Positions 25,620 to 34,208 of a stretch of DNA of 64,000 bases are shown here, in pieces. The notes under the pieces are model-generated. The model did not search any database and was not told where the DNA came from. It was given only the letters and a program-made list of their open reading frames with translations. The stretch is from UBA9160 sp035489755. GTDB lineage: Bacteria > Myxococcota_A > UBA9160. Position numbers and translations under genes: made by a program. The stretch covers positions 200,543 through 264,542 of the forward strand of contig DATGZK010000072.1 of NCBI GenBank assembly GCA_035489755.1, written 5' to 3'. The stretch's first letter is position 1; each line of letters opens with the position of its first letter.

Positions 25620-27154
25620 TCGCTCGTCTGCCTTCGGGCGAGATCCGCGTCTTTGCGCAATACAGCGAAGACTTTCGCGAGCAAGCTGACGTCGTGGTCG
25701 TGGGCTCGGGCCCGGGGGGCGCCGTCGTGGCAAAGGAGCTCGCCGAGGCCGGAAAGCGCGTGGTGCTGCTGGAGGAGGGGCCGCCCGTCACCCCCCAGGA
25801 TTACGAGTGGGACGGCGCACGCTCGATGACCCGAACGCTCCGCGAGGGGGGCCTGCGCGCCACGCGCGGGTACGTGATGCCCACGATGCAAGCGATCTGT
25901 TTGGGGGGCGGCTCGCTCGTGAACTCCGCAATCTGTCCGCGCGCCCCGGACTTTACTCTCGAGCGCTGGTGCACGCGGTTCGAGCTCGCCCACACGACGC
26001 TTTCGGACCTCAGCCCCCACTACGAGTCCGTCGAGAAGTTCCTCGGGATCGCGCCCACCCCCGAAAATGTCCAAGGCGCGCGCAATCTGCTCTTCAAGCG
26101 AGGCTGCGATGCCCTCGGCTACTCGAGCGAGTCCATCCCCCGGAACGTGCGTGGCTGTCGAGGCAGCGGCGAGTGCTTTACCGGCTGCCGGAGCCGCGCG
26201 AAGCAAAGCATGGACATCTCCTACGTGCCTGCGGCGCTCCGTGCCGGTGCGCGTGTGCTGACGAGCGTGCAGGTACAGAAGGTGGTCTCGGAGGGTCGCC
26301 AGGCGCACGCAGTCGTGGGGCAGGTGGTGGCTCCGTTCTCGGGGCGACCCAGCTACCGCTTCGAGGTTCGCGCGAAGGTGATCGTGCTTTCGGCCGGCTG
26401 CATGGCGACGCCCGTTCTTCTCCAGCGCAGCGGGGAACTTGCGAACTCGTCGGGACAAGTCGGCCAAAATCTCCAGTTTCATCCCGGCGTGGCGATTCAG
26501 GGAATCTTCCCCGAACGCACCGATCCGCAGTTCGGCGCGACCCAGGGCTACCAGTCGCGTCACTTCCTGCGTGAGGGCTTTAAGCTCGAGACGCTCTGGG
26601 CGCCGCCCGGCGTGCTGGCCGTACGCACGCCGGGGTTCGGCCATGATCTAAAGCGCCGCTTGGCCGAGATCCCGTACTCCGCGACCTGGGACGCCATTTC
26701 GAGTTGCCACTCCTCCCTCGGCACCGTGCGCGCGCGCCGCGGGACGCTCGATCCCGCGCTGGCCTGGCACCTCGATGAGCGCGACCTGCCGATTCTCCAG
26801 CGGGCCCTTTGGGTGCTGGCGGAGATCTTCTTTGCAGCCGGTGCCCGCAAGATTCTGCCAGCGGTCCATGGCGTGGCAGAGGAACTCCACTCGCTAAGCG
26901 AAGCCGAGCCTCTACGCTCAAAGAGGCTGCGCCCGAAGGACGTGGTGTGCGGTGGGAATCACGTGTTCAGCACCGCGCGCATGCACGGAGACCCGCGGCG
27001 AGGCGTGGTGGATGAACTGGGGAGGTGCCACGATTTCGAGAACCTCTGGATCGCCGACACCAGCGTGTTTCCTCAGAGCCCCTCCGTGAACCCGATGCTC
27101 ACCTGCATGGCGCTCGCCCACCGCACCGCGCACGCCATCGCCGAACGCGTGTAG
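25616..27154 (+). CDS. GMC-family FAD oxidoreductase
   Basis: A 512-residue flavoprotein. The FAD dinucleotide motif is VVVGSGPGGAVVAKELAEAGKRVVLLEEG (residues ~24-52 region), the second GMC landmark is CLGGGSLVNSAICPRAP, then GCFTGCRSRAKQSM with clustered cysteines (CRGSGECFTGCRS), VIVLSAGCMATPVLL, and the C-terminal IADTSVFPQSPSVNPMLTCMALAHRTA. This form is that of membrane-associated alcohol/sterol/sugar dehydrogenase-type GMC enzymes. It overlaps the small anchored protein upstream and lies 15 bases before a thioesterase. The oxidised substrate is unknown; a lipid alcohol would fit the neighbours. Confidence 0.87.
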   Translation: MIARLPSGEIRVFAQYSEDFREQADVVVVGSGPGGAVVAKELAEAGKRVVLLEEGPPVTPQDYEWDGARSMTRTLREGGLRATRGYVMPTMQAICLGGGSLVNSAICPRAPDFTLERWCTRFELAHTTLSDLSPHYESVEKFLGIAPTPENVQGARNLLFKRGCDALGYSSESIPRNVRGCRGSGECFTGCRSRAKQSMDISYVPAALRAGARVLTSVQVQKVVSEGRQAHAVVGQVVAPFSGRPSYRFEVRAKVIVLSAGCMATPVLLQRSGELANSSGQVGQNLQFHPGVAIQGIFPERTDPQFGATQGYQSRHFLREGFKLETLWAPPGVLAVRTPGFGHDLKRRLAEIPYSATWDAISSCHSSLGTVRARRGTLDPALAWHLDERDLPILQRALWVLAEIFFAAGARKILPAVHGVAEELHSLSEAEPLRSKRLRPKDVVCGGNHVFSTARMHGDPRRGVVDELGRCHDFENLWIADTSVFPQSPSVNPMLTCMALAHRTAHAIAERV

Positions 27155-27169
27155 GGCGCGGCCCGCGGG

Positions 27170-27658
27170 ATGAGCGACGCGCGCGAGAAGGCCGGACAAA
27201 CGCCCGCGGAGTCGGCGGTCTTCCCGACGGACGCGCCCTGGCGCAATCCCGAGCCCGGGCGCCTGATCGGCCGGGGTCATCCGATCGGCGACCTCCTCGA
27301 CGCCCATGAGTGGCGGGTGCTCGAGGAGCGCAACGGCTATCTGCTTCTCGACTGCGCGCTTCCCGCCAAGCTGCGCAACTTCCGTGGCTCCCTGTTCGGC
27401 GGCTTTACGCCGGTGTACGTCGATCTCGTTGCGCTGCACACCTTCCGGGCCGGGCGTGCGCGGGGCTCGCCTCGCCATCCTCTTGTCACCGTCAACATGC
27501 GCACGGACTACTTCGAGCCCGTCGTCTCGGATCGCTTCCGCATCGAGAGCGAGGTCGTCCACCGGCGCGGCCGGACCTGCCTCGTGCAGACCCGGTTCTT
27601 CGATCCGCAAGGGACGCTGCTGGTTTTTGCCCTCACCACGCTGCGAGAACTCGCCTAG
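27170..27658 (+). CDS. PaaI-type hotdog-fold thioesterase
   Basis: A 162-residue single hotdog domain. The substrate-side segment is NFRGSLFGGFTPVYVDLVALHTF, where the family places the catalytic Asp/Glu and Asn, and the central strand is TVNMRTDYFEPVVSDRFRIESEVVHRRGRT. It probably hydrolyses an acyl-CoA or aryl-CoA in the cytoplasm. It is the third gene of the GMC cluster, 15 bases after the oxidoreductase stop. Confidence 0.8.
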   Translation: MSDAREKAGQTPAESAVFPTDAPWRNPEPGRLIGRGHPIGDLLDAHEWRVLEERNGYLLLDCALPAKLRNFRGSLFGGFTPVYVDLVALHTFRAGRARGSPRHPLVTVNMRTDYFEPVVSDRFRIESEVVHRRGRTCLVQTRFFDPQGTLLVFALTTLRELA

Positions 27659-27740
27659 GCAGTCCGGGCTGCGCCCGGGCTCTACACCCGCCGCCGTGTC
27701 CAGCCGATAGGCAAGCGACCCCCCGTCGAGGAGCACCTGC

Positions 27741-28115
27741 ATGCGCACTCTCGCGATTTTGGTGATGGGGATCACGATCGCCCTTCCGCTCGCCGCAGCC
27801 GCGGCGACCCCAAGCGCATCCACGCCCTCACTCAACGGACAATCCATGACGGCAGACCGCAACGGCGACGTCCACGTGGCGGAGTGCAAGCGGATCGCCA
27901 AGCAACTCATCCACTTTGAAAACGTGAAGGCGATGGCGGAAGAGCGCGATGACGCGAAATGGGCGGCGGCGACGCAGGATCACATCGCCCAGCTCGAGGG
28001 CCGCTGGAATGACCGCTGCTACGACGGCGTGGACCAGTGGCAAGTGGCCTTCAACAGGCTGGTCAAGGTCGCAGCCGAGGTGGCGATCCGATACTTCACA
28101 TGGGGCGGTTTCTAG
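27741..28115 (+). CDS. small secreted protein, unknown function
   Basis: A 124-residue protein with a clear signal peptide (MRTLAILVMGITIALPLAAAAA). The mature part is charged and helical, with two cysteines (AECKRIAKQL and DRCYDG) that could form one disulfide, and ends in an aromatic stretch AIRYFTWGGF. I recognise no family. The start follows GGAGCACCTGC. It stands between the thioesterase and a histidine kinase, 135 bases before the latter. Confidence 0.65.
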   Translation: MRTLAILVMGITIALPLAAAAATPSASTPSLNGQSMTADRNGDVHVAECKRIAKQLIHFENVKAMAEERDDAKWAAATQDHIAQLEGRWNDRCYDGVDQWQVAFNRLVKVAAEVAIRYFTWGGF

Positions 28116-28250
28116 TCCGCCGGCGGAGGCAACGCGCCTCAAGCCTCGGGCCTCGCGTCGAAGCCGCAGCCGGGTCGGCCCGGCCGAGCGCCCTGGGCTG
28201 AGCTGCCATCGGCTTCTCGATCCGGCGGATGGGGAGGCCAGGGCTCGCGG

Positions 28251-29999
28251 ATGCACCTTTACGTCTTGATCCCCCTCGGTGCGAGCATCATCGCTGCGAT
28301 TGCCGCGAGCACGATCTGGACGCCGGATCCCGCCCAGAAAGCGAACCGCCTCGCCGCGACCCTGATGGCGGGAACGCTCCTGTGGGCGCTGTGCGAGGTG
28401 CTTTGGAATACCTGCCAGAGCGCGGACGTCGCGCTCTGGCTCGTGCGCATCTCCGCTTTGGGGTGGGTGTGGACGGGGCCTCTTGCGCTGCACCTTCTCC
28501 TCGAGATTACGGGGATCGATGCGCCTCGCTACAGCCACTGGCTGCCGAGGCTCTACGCGGCGGCTGCAGTCTTTCTTGCGATCGACCTCTGCACTCCGTG
28601 GATCCATCCCTCCGTCTTGCGCACGAGCTGGGGCTGGGCCTACCGACTCGGTCCCGCCTACATCGGCTTCTACCTCTTTACGGTGTCGGGGCTGGGTGGG
28701 GCGATCGCCCTCGGCGTACGCTCGTACCGCAGCTTCATGTCGCCGGGTGAACGCAGCCAAGCCCGCGCGATTGCCCTGGGCATCGTCGTGCCCCTCGTCG
28801 TGGCCTCCTTGACCGACGGGCTCCTCCCGCTTTTCAATATCCAGCTCCCGCGGCTCGGAACGGCGTCCTTTGCATTCCTCGGCCTCACGATCGCGTGGAA
28901 CTTCCGGCGCTTCGGCTACTCCTTTCCCGCGCCTGGTGCGTTCGCCCGCGAGATCCTGGAGACGCTGCCCGACGGGGTCGCGCTGCTGCGCCTCGACGGA
29001 CGGGTGCGCACCGTGAACGAAGGCTTCGCGCGGCTCGCCGCAGCGCACCCCGAGCGGCTGCTCGGCGTGCCGGTGTCCCAGCTGCTCACGGTCTCGCTGG
29101 TGGATTCCATTCGCGAATCCGACGACCGGGTATGCGAGCTCCTGCCGGCCCACGGCCACCGCATCCCGGTGTCGATCTCGTCATCGCTCTTGCGCGACAA
29201 ACAGGGTTCACCGATCGGGCTCGTCGTCGTCGTGCGCGACCTGCGTGAAGTGGTCACCCTGCGCAATCGGCTCGTGACCTCGGCTCGCCTTTCGGCCATC
29301 GGCGAGTTGGCCGCGGGTATCGCCCATGAGATCAACAATCCGATTGCGTTCATTCGGGCAAACCTGAGCATGCTGCGGAGCCATTGGTCCGCGCTCTGCG
29401 CGCTCCTGGAGGACAAGGGCGCCGCCGGGCCGGTCGCCGAGCTGCTTGACGAAGGGGATGAGCTGCTCGAGGAGTCGATTGAAGGCGTCGACCGGGCAGC
29501 GACCTTCGTACGCGATGTGAAGGGGTTCTCTCACGCCGGTCGCGGTGAGCGCGAGCTGGTCGATCTCAACGCACTGCTTGAAAATGTACTTCGTGTGGCG
29601 GCCCCGCAGCTGCGCCACCGCGCGCGGATCGAACGGCGCTTTGCCGAGCTTCCCCCGGTTTCCTGTGCCCAGCAGGAAATCAAGCAGGTCCTCCTCAACG
29701 TGGTACTGAACGCGGGGCAGGCGCTTGGACCCGACGGCGGAGAGATTCAGCTTGGGACGAACGTCTTGGGATCGGAAGTGGTCGTCACGATTCAGGACGA
29801 TGGCTGCGGTATCCCCGCCGAAGCGGTCGAGCGCCTGTTTGATCCCTTCTTTACGACCAAGCCTGAAGGAGAGGGCACCGGGCTTGGGCTCGTCATCTCG
29901 TATGAGATTGTCCGCAAGCACGGCGGCGATATCGCGGTCGAATCCGAGCTCGGCCGCGGAACCACCGTGCGCGTCCGGCTGCCGATTGCGCCCGCCTAG
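28251..29999 (+). CDS. 7TM-PAS sensor histidine kinase
   Basis: A 582-residue kinase. Residues ~1-225 contain about seven hydrophobic segments of the histidine-kinase 7TM type; a PAS domain follows (ILETLPDGVALLRLDGRVRTVNEGFA to GLVVVVRDLREV), then HisKA with AAGIAHEINNPIAFIRAN, and HATPase_c with VVLNAGQAL, IQDDGCGIP, FDPFFTTKPEGEGTGLGL. No response regulator is adjacent. It closely matches the architecture of the kinase at 23404, with an added PAS. Its TAG interlocks with the stop of the convergent hydrolase (CTAG 29996-29999). Confidence 0.92.
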   Translation: MHLYVLIPLGASIIAAIAASTIWTPDPAQKANRLAATLMAGTLLWALCEVLWNTCQSADVALWLVRISALGWVWTGPLALHLLLEITGIDAPRYSHWLPRLYAAAAVFLAIDLCTPWIHPSVLRTSWGWAYRLGPAYIGFYLFTVSGLGGAIALGVRSYRSFMSPGERSQARAIALGIVVPLVVASLTDGLLPLFNIQLPRLGTASFAFLGLTIAWNFRRFGYSFPAPGAFAREILETLPDGVALLRLDGRVRTVNEGFARLAAAHPERLLGVPVSQLLTVSLVDSIRESDDRVCELLPAHGHRIPVSISSSLLRDKQGSPIGLVVVVRDLREVVTLRNRLVTSARLSAIGELAAGIAHEINNPIAFIRANLSMLRSHWSALCALLEDKGAAGPVAELLDEGDELLEESIEGVDRAATFVRDVKGFSHAGRGERELVDLNALLENVLRVAAPQLRHRARIERRFAELPPVSCAQQEIKQVLLNVVLNAGQALGPDGGEIQLGTNVLGSEVVVTIQDDGCGIPAEAVERLFDPFFTTKPEGEGTGLGLVISYEIVRKHGGDIAVESELGRGTTVRVRLPIAPA

Positions 30000-30811
30000 T
30001 GCTTGGCGAAGAAATCCAAGAGCGCGCGGTTGGCCGCCTCCGGCTGCTCGACAAAAAACACGTGGCCGCCGCCCTCGATCACAGTGAGCTGTGCCCCCGG
30101 AATCCGTGCCGCGAGCCGGTGCGAGTTCTCGGGTGGGACCAGACGGTCATGCGAGCCCGTGAGCACGAGCGTGGGAACCGTGAGGCGCGGGAGCGCATCG
30201 AACACATCGAAGCTGGCGATGCCCGTCAGCCGGCGTGCGATCTCTTCGGGCGTGTGCGGGAACGCCCGTTTGGTCCCGACGTAGAAATTCAAGGCATCGC
30301 ACTCGCCTTTCAATGAGTCGGGATGGAACAGCACTTCCATGCCAGCGCGCAGCGCTTCGGGGCTCGCACCTTCTGCCGAGCCCTCGATCATGGCCCGCAC
30401 GACCTCGGGCGCGGCGATAACGGCGTTTTTCCCTCCAAAGGAGGAGCAGCAGACGGTGAGCGAGCGCAAGCGGCTCGGATGAGCCAGCGCGAACTCTTGC
30501 ACGATCATCCCGCCCATCGATGCGCCGACAAGGTGCACCCGCGTAAGGTGTAGGCCGTCGAGGAGAGCAAGCACGTCGCCGGCAAAGCGCTGGGGGGTGC
30601 GTACGCCGTCGTCCGTCGGGGTGCGCGTTCGGCCGCTCCCACGGTTGTCGAAGGAGATGACACAGTGATGCGCCGCGAGCGCTGGAGTTTGCCGCCCCCA
30701 GACCTCGAGCGTGCTGGTGAGACCCCCCACCAGGATCACGGGCTCGCCCTGGCCGCTCTTTTGCCAGTAGATCTCGATGGGCCCCGCGTTGTTTGCCTGT
30801 AGCACCGGCAT
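29996..30811 (-). CDS. alpha/beta-hydrolase
   Basis: A 271-residue hydrolase starting at ATG 30811 after AGAGGAGAAG. Key elements are VILVGGLTSTLEVWG, FDNRGSGRT, the nucleophile elbow GASMGGMIVQEFA, the acid region LTGSHDRLVPP and the histidine in GGGHVFFVEQP. It looks like a complete 3-oxoadipate enol-lactonase/haloperoxidase-type soluble esterase. A perfect TATAAT -10 lies 21 bases upstream. Substrate unknown. Confidence 0.88.
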   Translation of the reverse strand: MPVLQANNAGPIEIYWQKSGQGEPVILVGGLTSTLEVWGRQTPALAAHHCVISFDNRGSGRTRTPTDDGVRTPQRFAGDVLALLDGLHLTRVHLVGASMGGMIVQEFALAHPSRLRSLTVCCSSFGGKNAVIAAPEVVRAMIEGSAEGASPEALRAGMEVLFHPDSLKGECDALNFYVGTKRAFPHTPEEIARRLTGIASFDVFDALPRLTVPTLVLTGSHDRLVPPENSHRLAARIPGAQLTVIEGGGHVFFVEQPEAANRALLDFFAKH

Positions 30812-30831
30812 GGCTTCTCCTCTCTGCGGGC

Positions 30832-30837
30832 ATTATA
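30832..30837 (-). promoter_or_regulatory. TATAAT -10 element for the hydrolase gene
   Basis: A consensus TATAAT on the minus strand, preceded by CACG, sits 21 bases before ATG 30811 in otherwise GC-rich DNA. No convincing -35 hexamer is present at 16-18 bases. Confidence 0.45.
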
Positions 30838-30840
30838 CGT

Positions 30841-31422
30841 GCAAACTGTCACCTGCGGCGGCGTGAAGACACGGCGACAACGCACCGCGCAGACAAGTTG
30901 CCGTGTCAGGTCGATCGACGAAAGGGTGAGACGAAGAAGTGGCAGAAAGAGCGGGGCGAACGCGAAGCCCCTCGCAGGCGGCGCCTCGCGCAGGAATCAG
31001 GCGAAGGCCCGCGCTCCCGTATTGTTCGTGCGGGCCCGGTGATCGGTGCCAAAGCGGCCCGGCAATCCTAGGTTCGCCGCAACCCGCTCACCTCCGGGAC
31101 TCACGGTGACCGAATCCCCTTGCGGAGCCGCAGGGGCGCGTGCCCCGTCCGACTAGGCGCCGGCCGGCGCGAGGGGGGGGTCTCGAGGCGCGTTGTGCTC
31201 GGGCTCGGCCGGCGGGGACAGCATCGCCGAATCGGCGCGTCGGCCGACGCAAGGCGCGGGAGGGCCCTTCCCCTTCGCCCGACTCTCGGGAACGCCTGGG
31301 CTTCTGCGTGTGGAGCCTTAACCGCCCGGCGGAACTCGAGACCCAAGGCCTCCCGCGAGACGAGGGGGCGCGCGTGATCGGCTCGCTGCCGGTAAGATGG
31401 GGTCCCATCCGAGGAGGCCCCC
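30841..31422. other. ~580-base intergenic region without a supported gene
   Basis: This lies between divergent hydrolase and GST genes. It holds an imperfect inverted repeat (ACACGGCGACAAC near 30868 with GTTGCCGTGT near 30897) and purine-rich stretches. Short frames exist but none has a coding character. I see no known RNA family. Confidence 0.45.
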
Positions 31423-32034
31423 GTGAAGCTTTACGACAGTGCGATCGCTCCGAACCCCCGCCGCGTCCGCATCTTCCTTGCGGAAAAAGGATTCACGATG
31501 CCGACGGTCGTGCAGGTTGACATCGGCAAGGGCGAAAACCGAGAGCCGGCGTTTCTCGCAAAAAACCCTCTTGGCGGGGTTCCGGTGCTGGAGCTCGACG
31601 ACGGCACGATGCTCGCGGAGTCAGTTGCGATTTGCCGCTACGTCGAAGAAGTGCAGCCGCACCCCGTGCTTTTTGGGACGACACCCAAGGAGCGAGCTCT
31701 CACCGAAATGTGGCAGCGCCGGATGGAGCTCGAACTCTTCCGTTACGTCACCGGCTGCTTTCAGAACACGCATGCATTCTTCAAGGGCCGGATCCATCAA
31801 GTGCCTGAGTATGGCGAGGTGTGCCGCAGCCTGGCGCAGACGCGACTCGAATGGCTGGACAGCGAACTCGTGGCCCGGCCTTTCATCGCCGGGCCCCACT
31901 TTACGATCGCGGACATCACGGCGCTCACGGCAATCGACTTTGGCCGGGTGTCGAACATCCGCATCCAGCCCAATCAGAAGAATCTCCAGCGCTGGTACGA
32001 TGCCGTGTCGTCGCGGCCAAGTGCGAAGGCCTGA
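31423..32034 (+). CDS. glutathione S-transferase
   Basis: A 203-residue cytosolic GST from GTG 31423, just after CGAGGAGG. The N-terminal thioredoxin domain shows APNPRRVRIFLAEKGF, the cis-proline GGVPVLELDDG and the glutathione-binding LAESVAICRYVEE; the C-terminal helical domain includes FIAGPHFTIADITALTAIDF, the usual N-capping motif. Substrate unknown. It is followed 12 bases later by an aldo/keto reductase, suggesting a detoxification pair. Confidence 0.92.
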   Translation: MKLYDSAIAPNPRRVRIFLAEKGFTMPTVVQVDIGKGENREPAFLAKNPLGGVPVLELDDGTMLAESVAICRYVEEVQPHPVLFGTTPKERALTEMWQRRMELELFRYVTGCFQNTHAFFKGRIHQVPEYGEVCRSLAQTRLEWLDSELVARPFIAGPHFTIADITALTAIDFGRVSNIRIQPNQKNLQRWYDAVSSRPSAKA

Positions 32035-32046
32035 GCCGAGGACACC

Positions 32047-33063
32047 ATGAAGCGGCGACGCCTCGGCCGATCCGGTCTGATCGTTTCAGAAATTGGACTT
32101 GGCACGATGACCTTCGGAAGCATGGCGGACGAAGCCACGAGCTTTGACATCCTGGATCGGGCTTTCGAGGCCGGGGTGGATTTCCTCGACGTGGCCGAGG
32201 TCTATCCGGTTCCGCCCGATCCGAAGTGGGCGGGTGTCTCGGAGGAGATCGTCGGCAAGTGGCTTGCGAGCAAGCGGCGGGACGCGATCGTCGTGGCGAC
32301 CAAGGTTGCGGGTCCGAGCGGCGGCTGGTTCCGCGCACCCGTGCGTGCGGGACGCACCGGGCTCGATCGGTTCTCGATCCAGCGCGCCGTCGATACGAGC
32401 CTCTCGCGGCTGCGAACCGACTACATCGACCTCTACCAAACCCACTGGCCGGATCCGGAGCTGCCGATCGACGAGACGCTCGAAGGTCTCCATGCGGTCG
32501 TGCGCGCGGGCAAGGTGCGCGTGGTCGGATGCAGCAACGAGAGCGTCTACGGACTCACCAAGAGTCTGTGGAAGGCCGAGCTTCGTGGCAGCGTGCGCTA
32601 CGAGACGATCCAGAACAACTTCAGTCTCCTAAACCGCCGCTTCGACGATGAGCTTGCCACCGTGTGTCGCAGGGAGGGAGTGAGCCTGTTGGCCTACAGC
32701 CCGATTGCGGGCGGCGTGCTCTCAGGCAAATACCAGGACGGCGCCTTCCCCCCAGGAGCCCGCTTCAGCCGCTACCAGGATGGCGACGCAAGGACGCGGA
32801 CGATGACGGCTCGCTTTGTGAATCCTCGCACGCTCGAGGCAACGGCGCGGTTCTCCGAGGTCGCACGGGAGGCCGCCCTTCCGCTCGCGACGTTTGCGAC
32901 GGCGTTTACGCTCTCGCGCGACTATGTGGCTTCGACTCTGATTGGAGCGACCCATCCCGACCAGCTCAAAGAAACGCTTGGCGCCGCAGAGGTGAAGCTG
33001 TCCGAGGAGGCCCTCGCGGCCTGCGAGCGGATCGCGCGGGAGATCCTGTACCCGATGGGCTAG
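32047..33063 (+). CDS. aldo/keto reductase
   Basis: A 338-residue AKR of the Tas/YajO type. The tetrad residues are visible: Asp in FLDVAEVY, Tyr in that same AEVYP, Lys in VVATKVAG, His in LYQTHWPDP. NADPH-binding pattern appears in CSNESVYGLTKS, LLAYSPIAGGVLSGKY and STLIGATHPDQLKE. It reduces aldehydes or ketones in the cytoplasm. The gene follows a GST by 12 bases. Its stop interlocks with that of the convergent thiO (CTAG at 33060-33063). Confidence 0.92.
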   Translation: MKRRRLGRSGLIVSEIGLGTMTFGSMADEATSFDILDRAFEAGVDFLDVAEVYPVPPDPKWAGVSEEIVGKWLASKRRDAIVVATKVAGPSGGWFRAPVRAGRTGLDRFSIQRAVDTSLSRLRTDYIDLYQTHWPDPELPIDETLEGLHAVVRAGKVRVVGCSNESVYGLTKSLWKAELRGSVRYETIQNNFSLLNRRFDDELATVCRREGVSLLAYSPIAGGVLSGKYQDGAFPPGARFSRYQDGDARTRTMTARFVNPRTLEATARFSEVAREAALPLATFATAFTLSRDYVASTLIGATHPDQLKETLGAAEVKLSEEALAACERIAREILYPMG

Positions 33064-34208
33064 TGCGCGGAGGGCGAACCCGCAAAGCGCTCGAGCGCGA
33101 GCGGGCGAGCCTCGTCGGGAAGCGCCTTGCCGCGCACGAGGTCCGCCATCCAGCGGCCGGTCACGGCCGAGAACAGCACGCCATTGCGGTGGTGGCCGGC
33201 CGCCACGAAAAGTCCGCGCGCGGCTGGCCACGCTCCGAGGGCGGGGAGGCCATCCGGACTGCCGGGGCGGAGCCCGGCCGAGGCGGAACGGAAGCTCGCG
33301 CCTTGCAGCTCGGGCACAAGGCTCGGCGCGGCGTCCAGCAGCCCGCGCACGCCTGCCGCCGTGACACGACAGTCGAAGCCAACGTGCTCCTCGGTCGCCC
33401 CCACGATCAGCGTTCCGTCGCGCTTGGGTACGAGGTAGGCGCGGCTCCCAGAGACGATGATTCCAGGACTGGGGCGTGGCGCTTCGAGGATGACGGTCTG
33501 GCCTCGCACCGGGACCACCGGAAGGAGATCGGGCCGGGCGGCGGGAAGCCAACCGATACAACCCGGCGTCCACGCGCCGGCACACAGCACGACTGCGCCC
33601 GCCGGGCGGGGTCCCGTCGACGTGCGTACGCCCTTGACCCCATCGCCCTCACACATGAGCCCCTCGACCGGCACCCCGGTCTCGATGCGCGCCCCGAGCG
33701 CAGCGGCTGCTGCAGCGTAGGCGCAGGTGAGTAGCGGCGAGAGGACATGTCCCTCCCGCGGCGACCAGAGGGCGCCGCGGGTCGCGAAGGAGAGGCCCGG
33801 CTCCACGGCCCGCGCGGCCCCTGCGTCAAGCCATTCGAGTTCGATCCCGAGCTCTGGGTCGGCCATCAGAGCCCGCGCGCGCGCGCGCAGCGCCTGTGCC
33901 TCGTCGTCACTGAGTGCAACGCGCAGCGCGCCCGACGCCAGGTATTGAGGGTCGATTCCCGAGCGCTCGCGCACTTCCTCGCAGAGCGCCTCGAAGCCGC
34001 GCAGCGCCAGAAGGCCGAGGCGCAAGAGGGGCCCCGCGGCCCGAGCCTCGCCGATCGGAGCCAGCATTCCCGCGGCGGCGCCCGAGGCCGCTGCCGCGAG
34101 TCCAGCGCGCTCGAGAAGCGCAACCCCCATCCCCTCGCGTGCGAGATGGAAGGCGACGGATGCCCCCACAACGCCACCGCCCACCACAATGACATCAGGC
34201 GCTCTCAT
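33060..34208 (-). CDS. thiO: glycine oxidase ThiO-like FAD oxidase
   Basis: A 382-residue DAO-family flavoprotein. VIVVGGGVVGASVAFHLAREG is the FAD motif; AASGAAAGMLAPIGEA, TRGALWSPREGHVLSP, VPVRGQTVILEAP, GTLIVGATEEHVGFD and the C-terminal GHHRNGVLFSAVTG are strong ThiO landmarks. It oxidises glycine to iminoglycine for the thiazole part of thiamin. No thiS, thiG or thiE is adjacent, so a general glycine or amine oxidase is still possible. The start overlaps the stop of the SCO fusion gene (34205-34208), so both share a transcript. Confidence 0.85.
   Translation of the reverse strand: MRAPDVIVVGGGVVGASVAFHLAREGMGVALLERAGLAAAASGAAAGMLAPIGEARAAGPLLRLGLLALRGFEALCEEVRERSGIDPQYLASGALRVALSDDEAQALRARARALMADPELGIELEWLDAGAARAVEPGLSFATRGALWSPREGHVLSPLLTCAYAAAAAALGARIETGVPVEGLMCEGDGVKGVRTSTGPRPAGAVVLCAGAWTPGCIGWLPAARPDLLPVVPVRGQTVILEAPRPSPGIIVSGSRAYLVPKRDGTLIVGATEEHVGFDCRVTAAGVRGLLDAAPSLVPELQGASFRSASAGLRPGSPDGLPALGAWPAARGLFVAAGHHRNGVLFSAVTGRWMADLVRGKALPDEARPLALERFAGSPSAH

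Noticed and set aside
33866..33895. Alternating CG run as a simple repeat
   Set aside because: It encodes ARARA residues within the thiO reading frame and is short.
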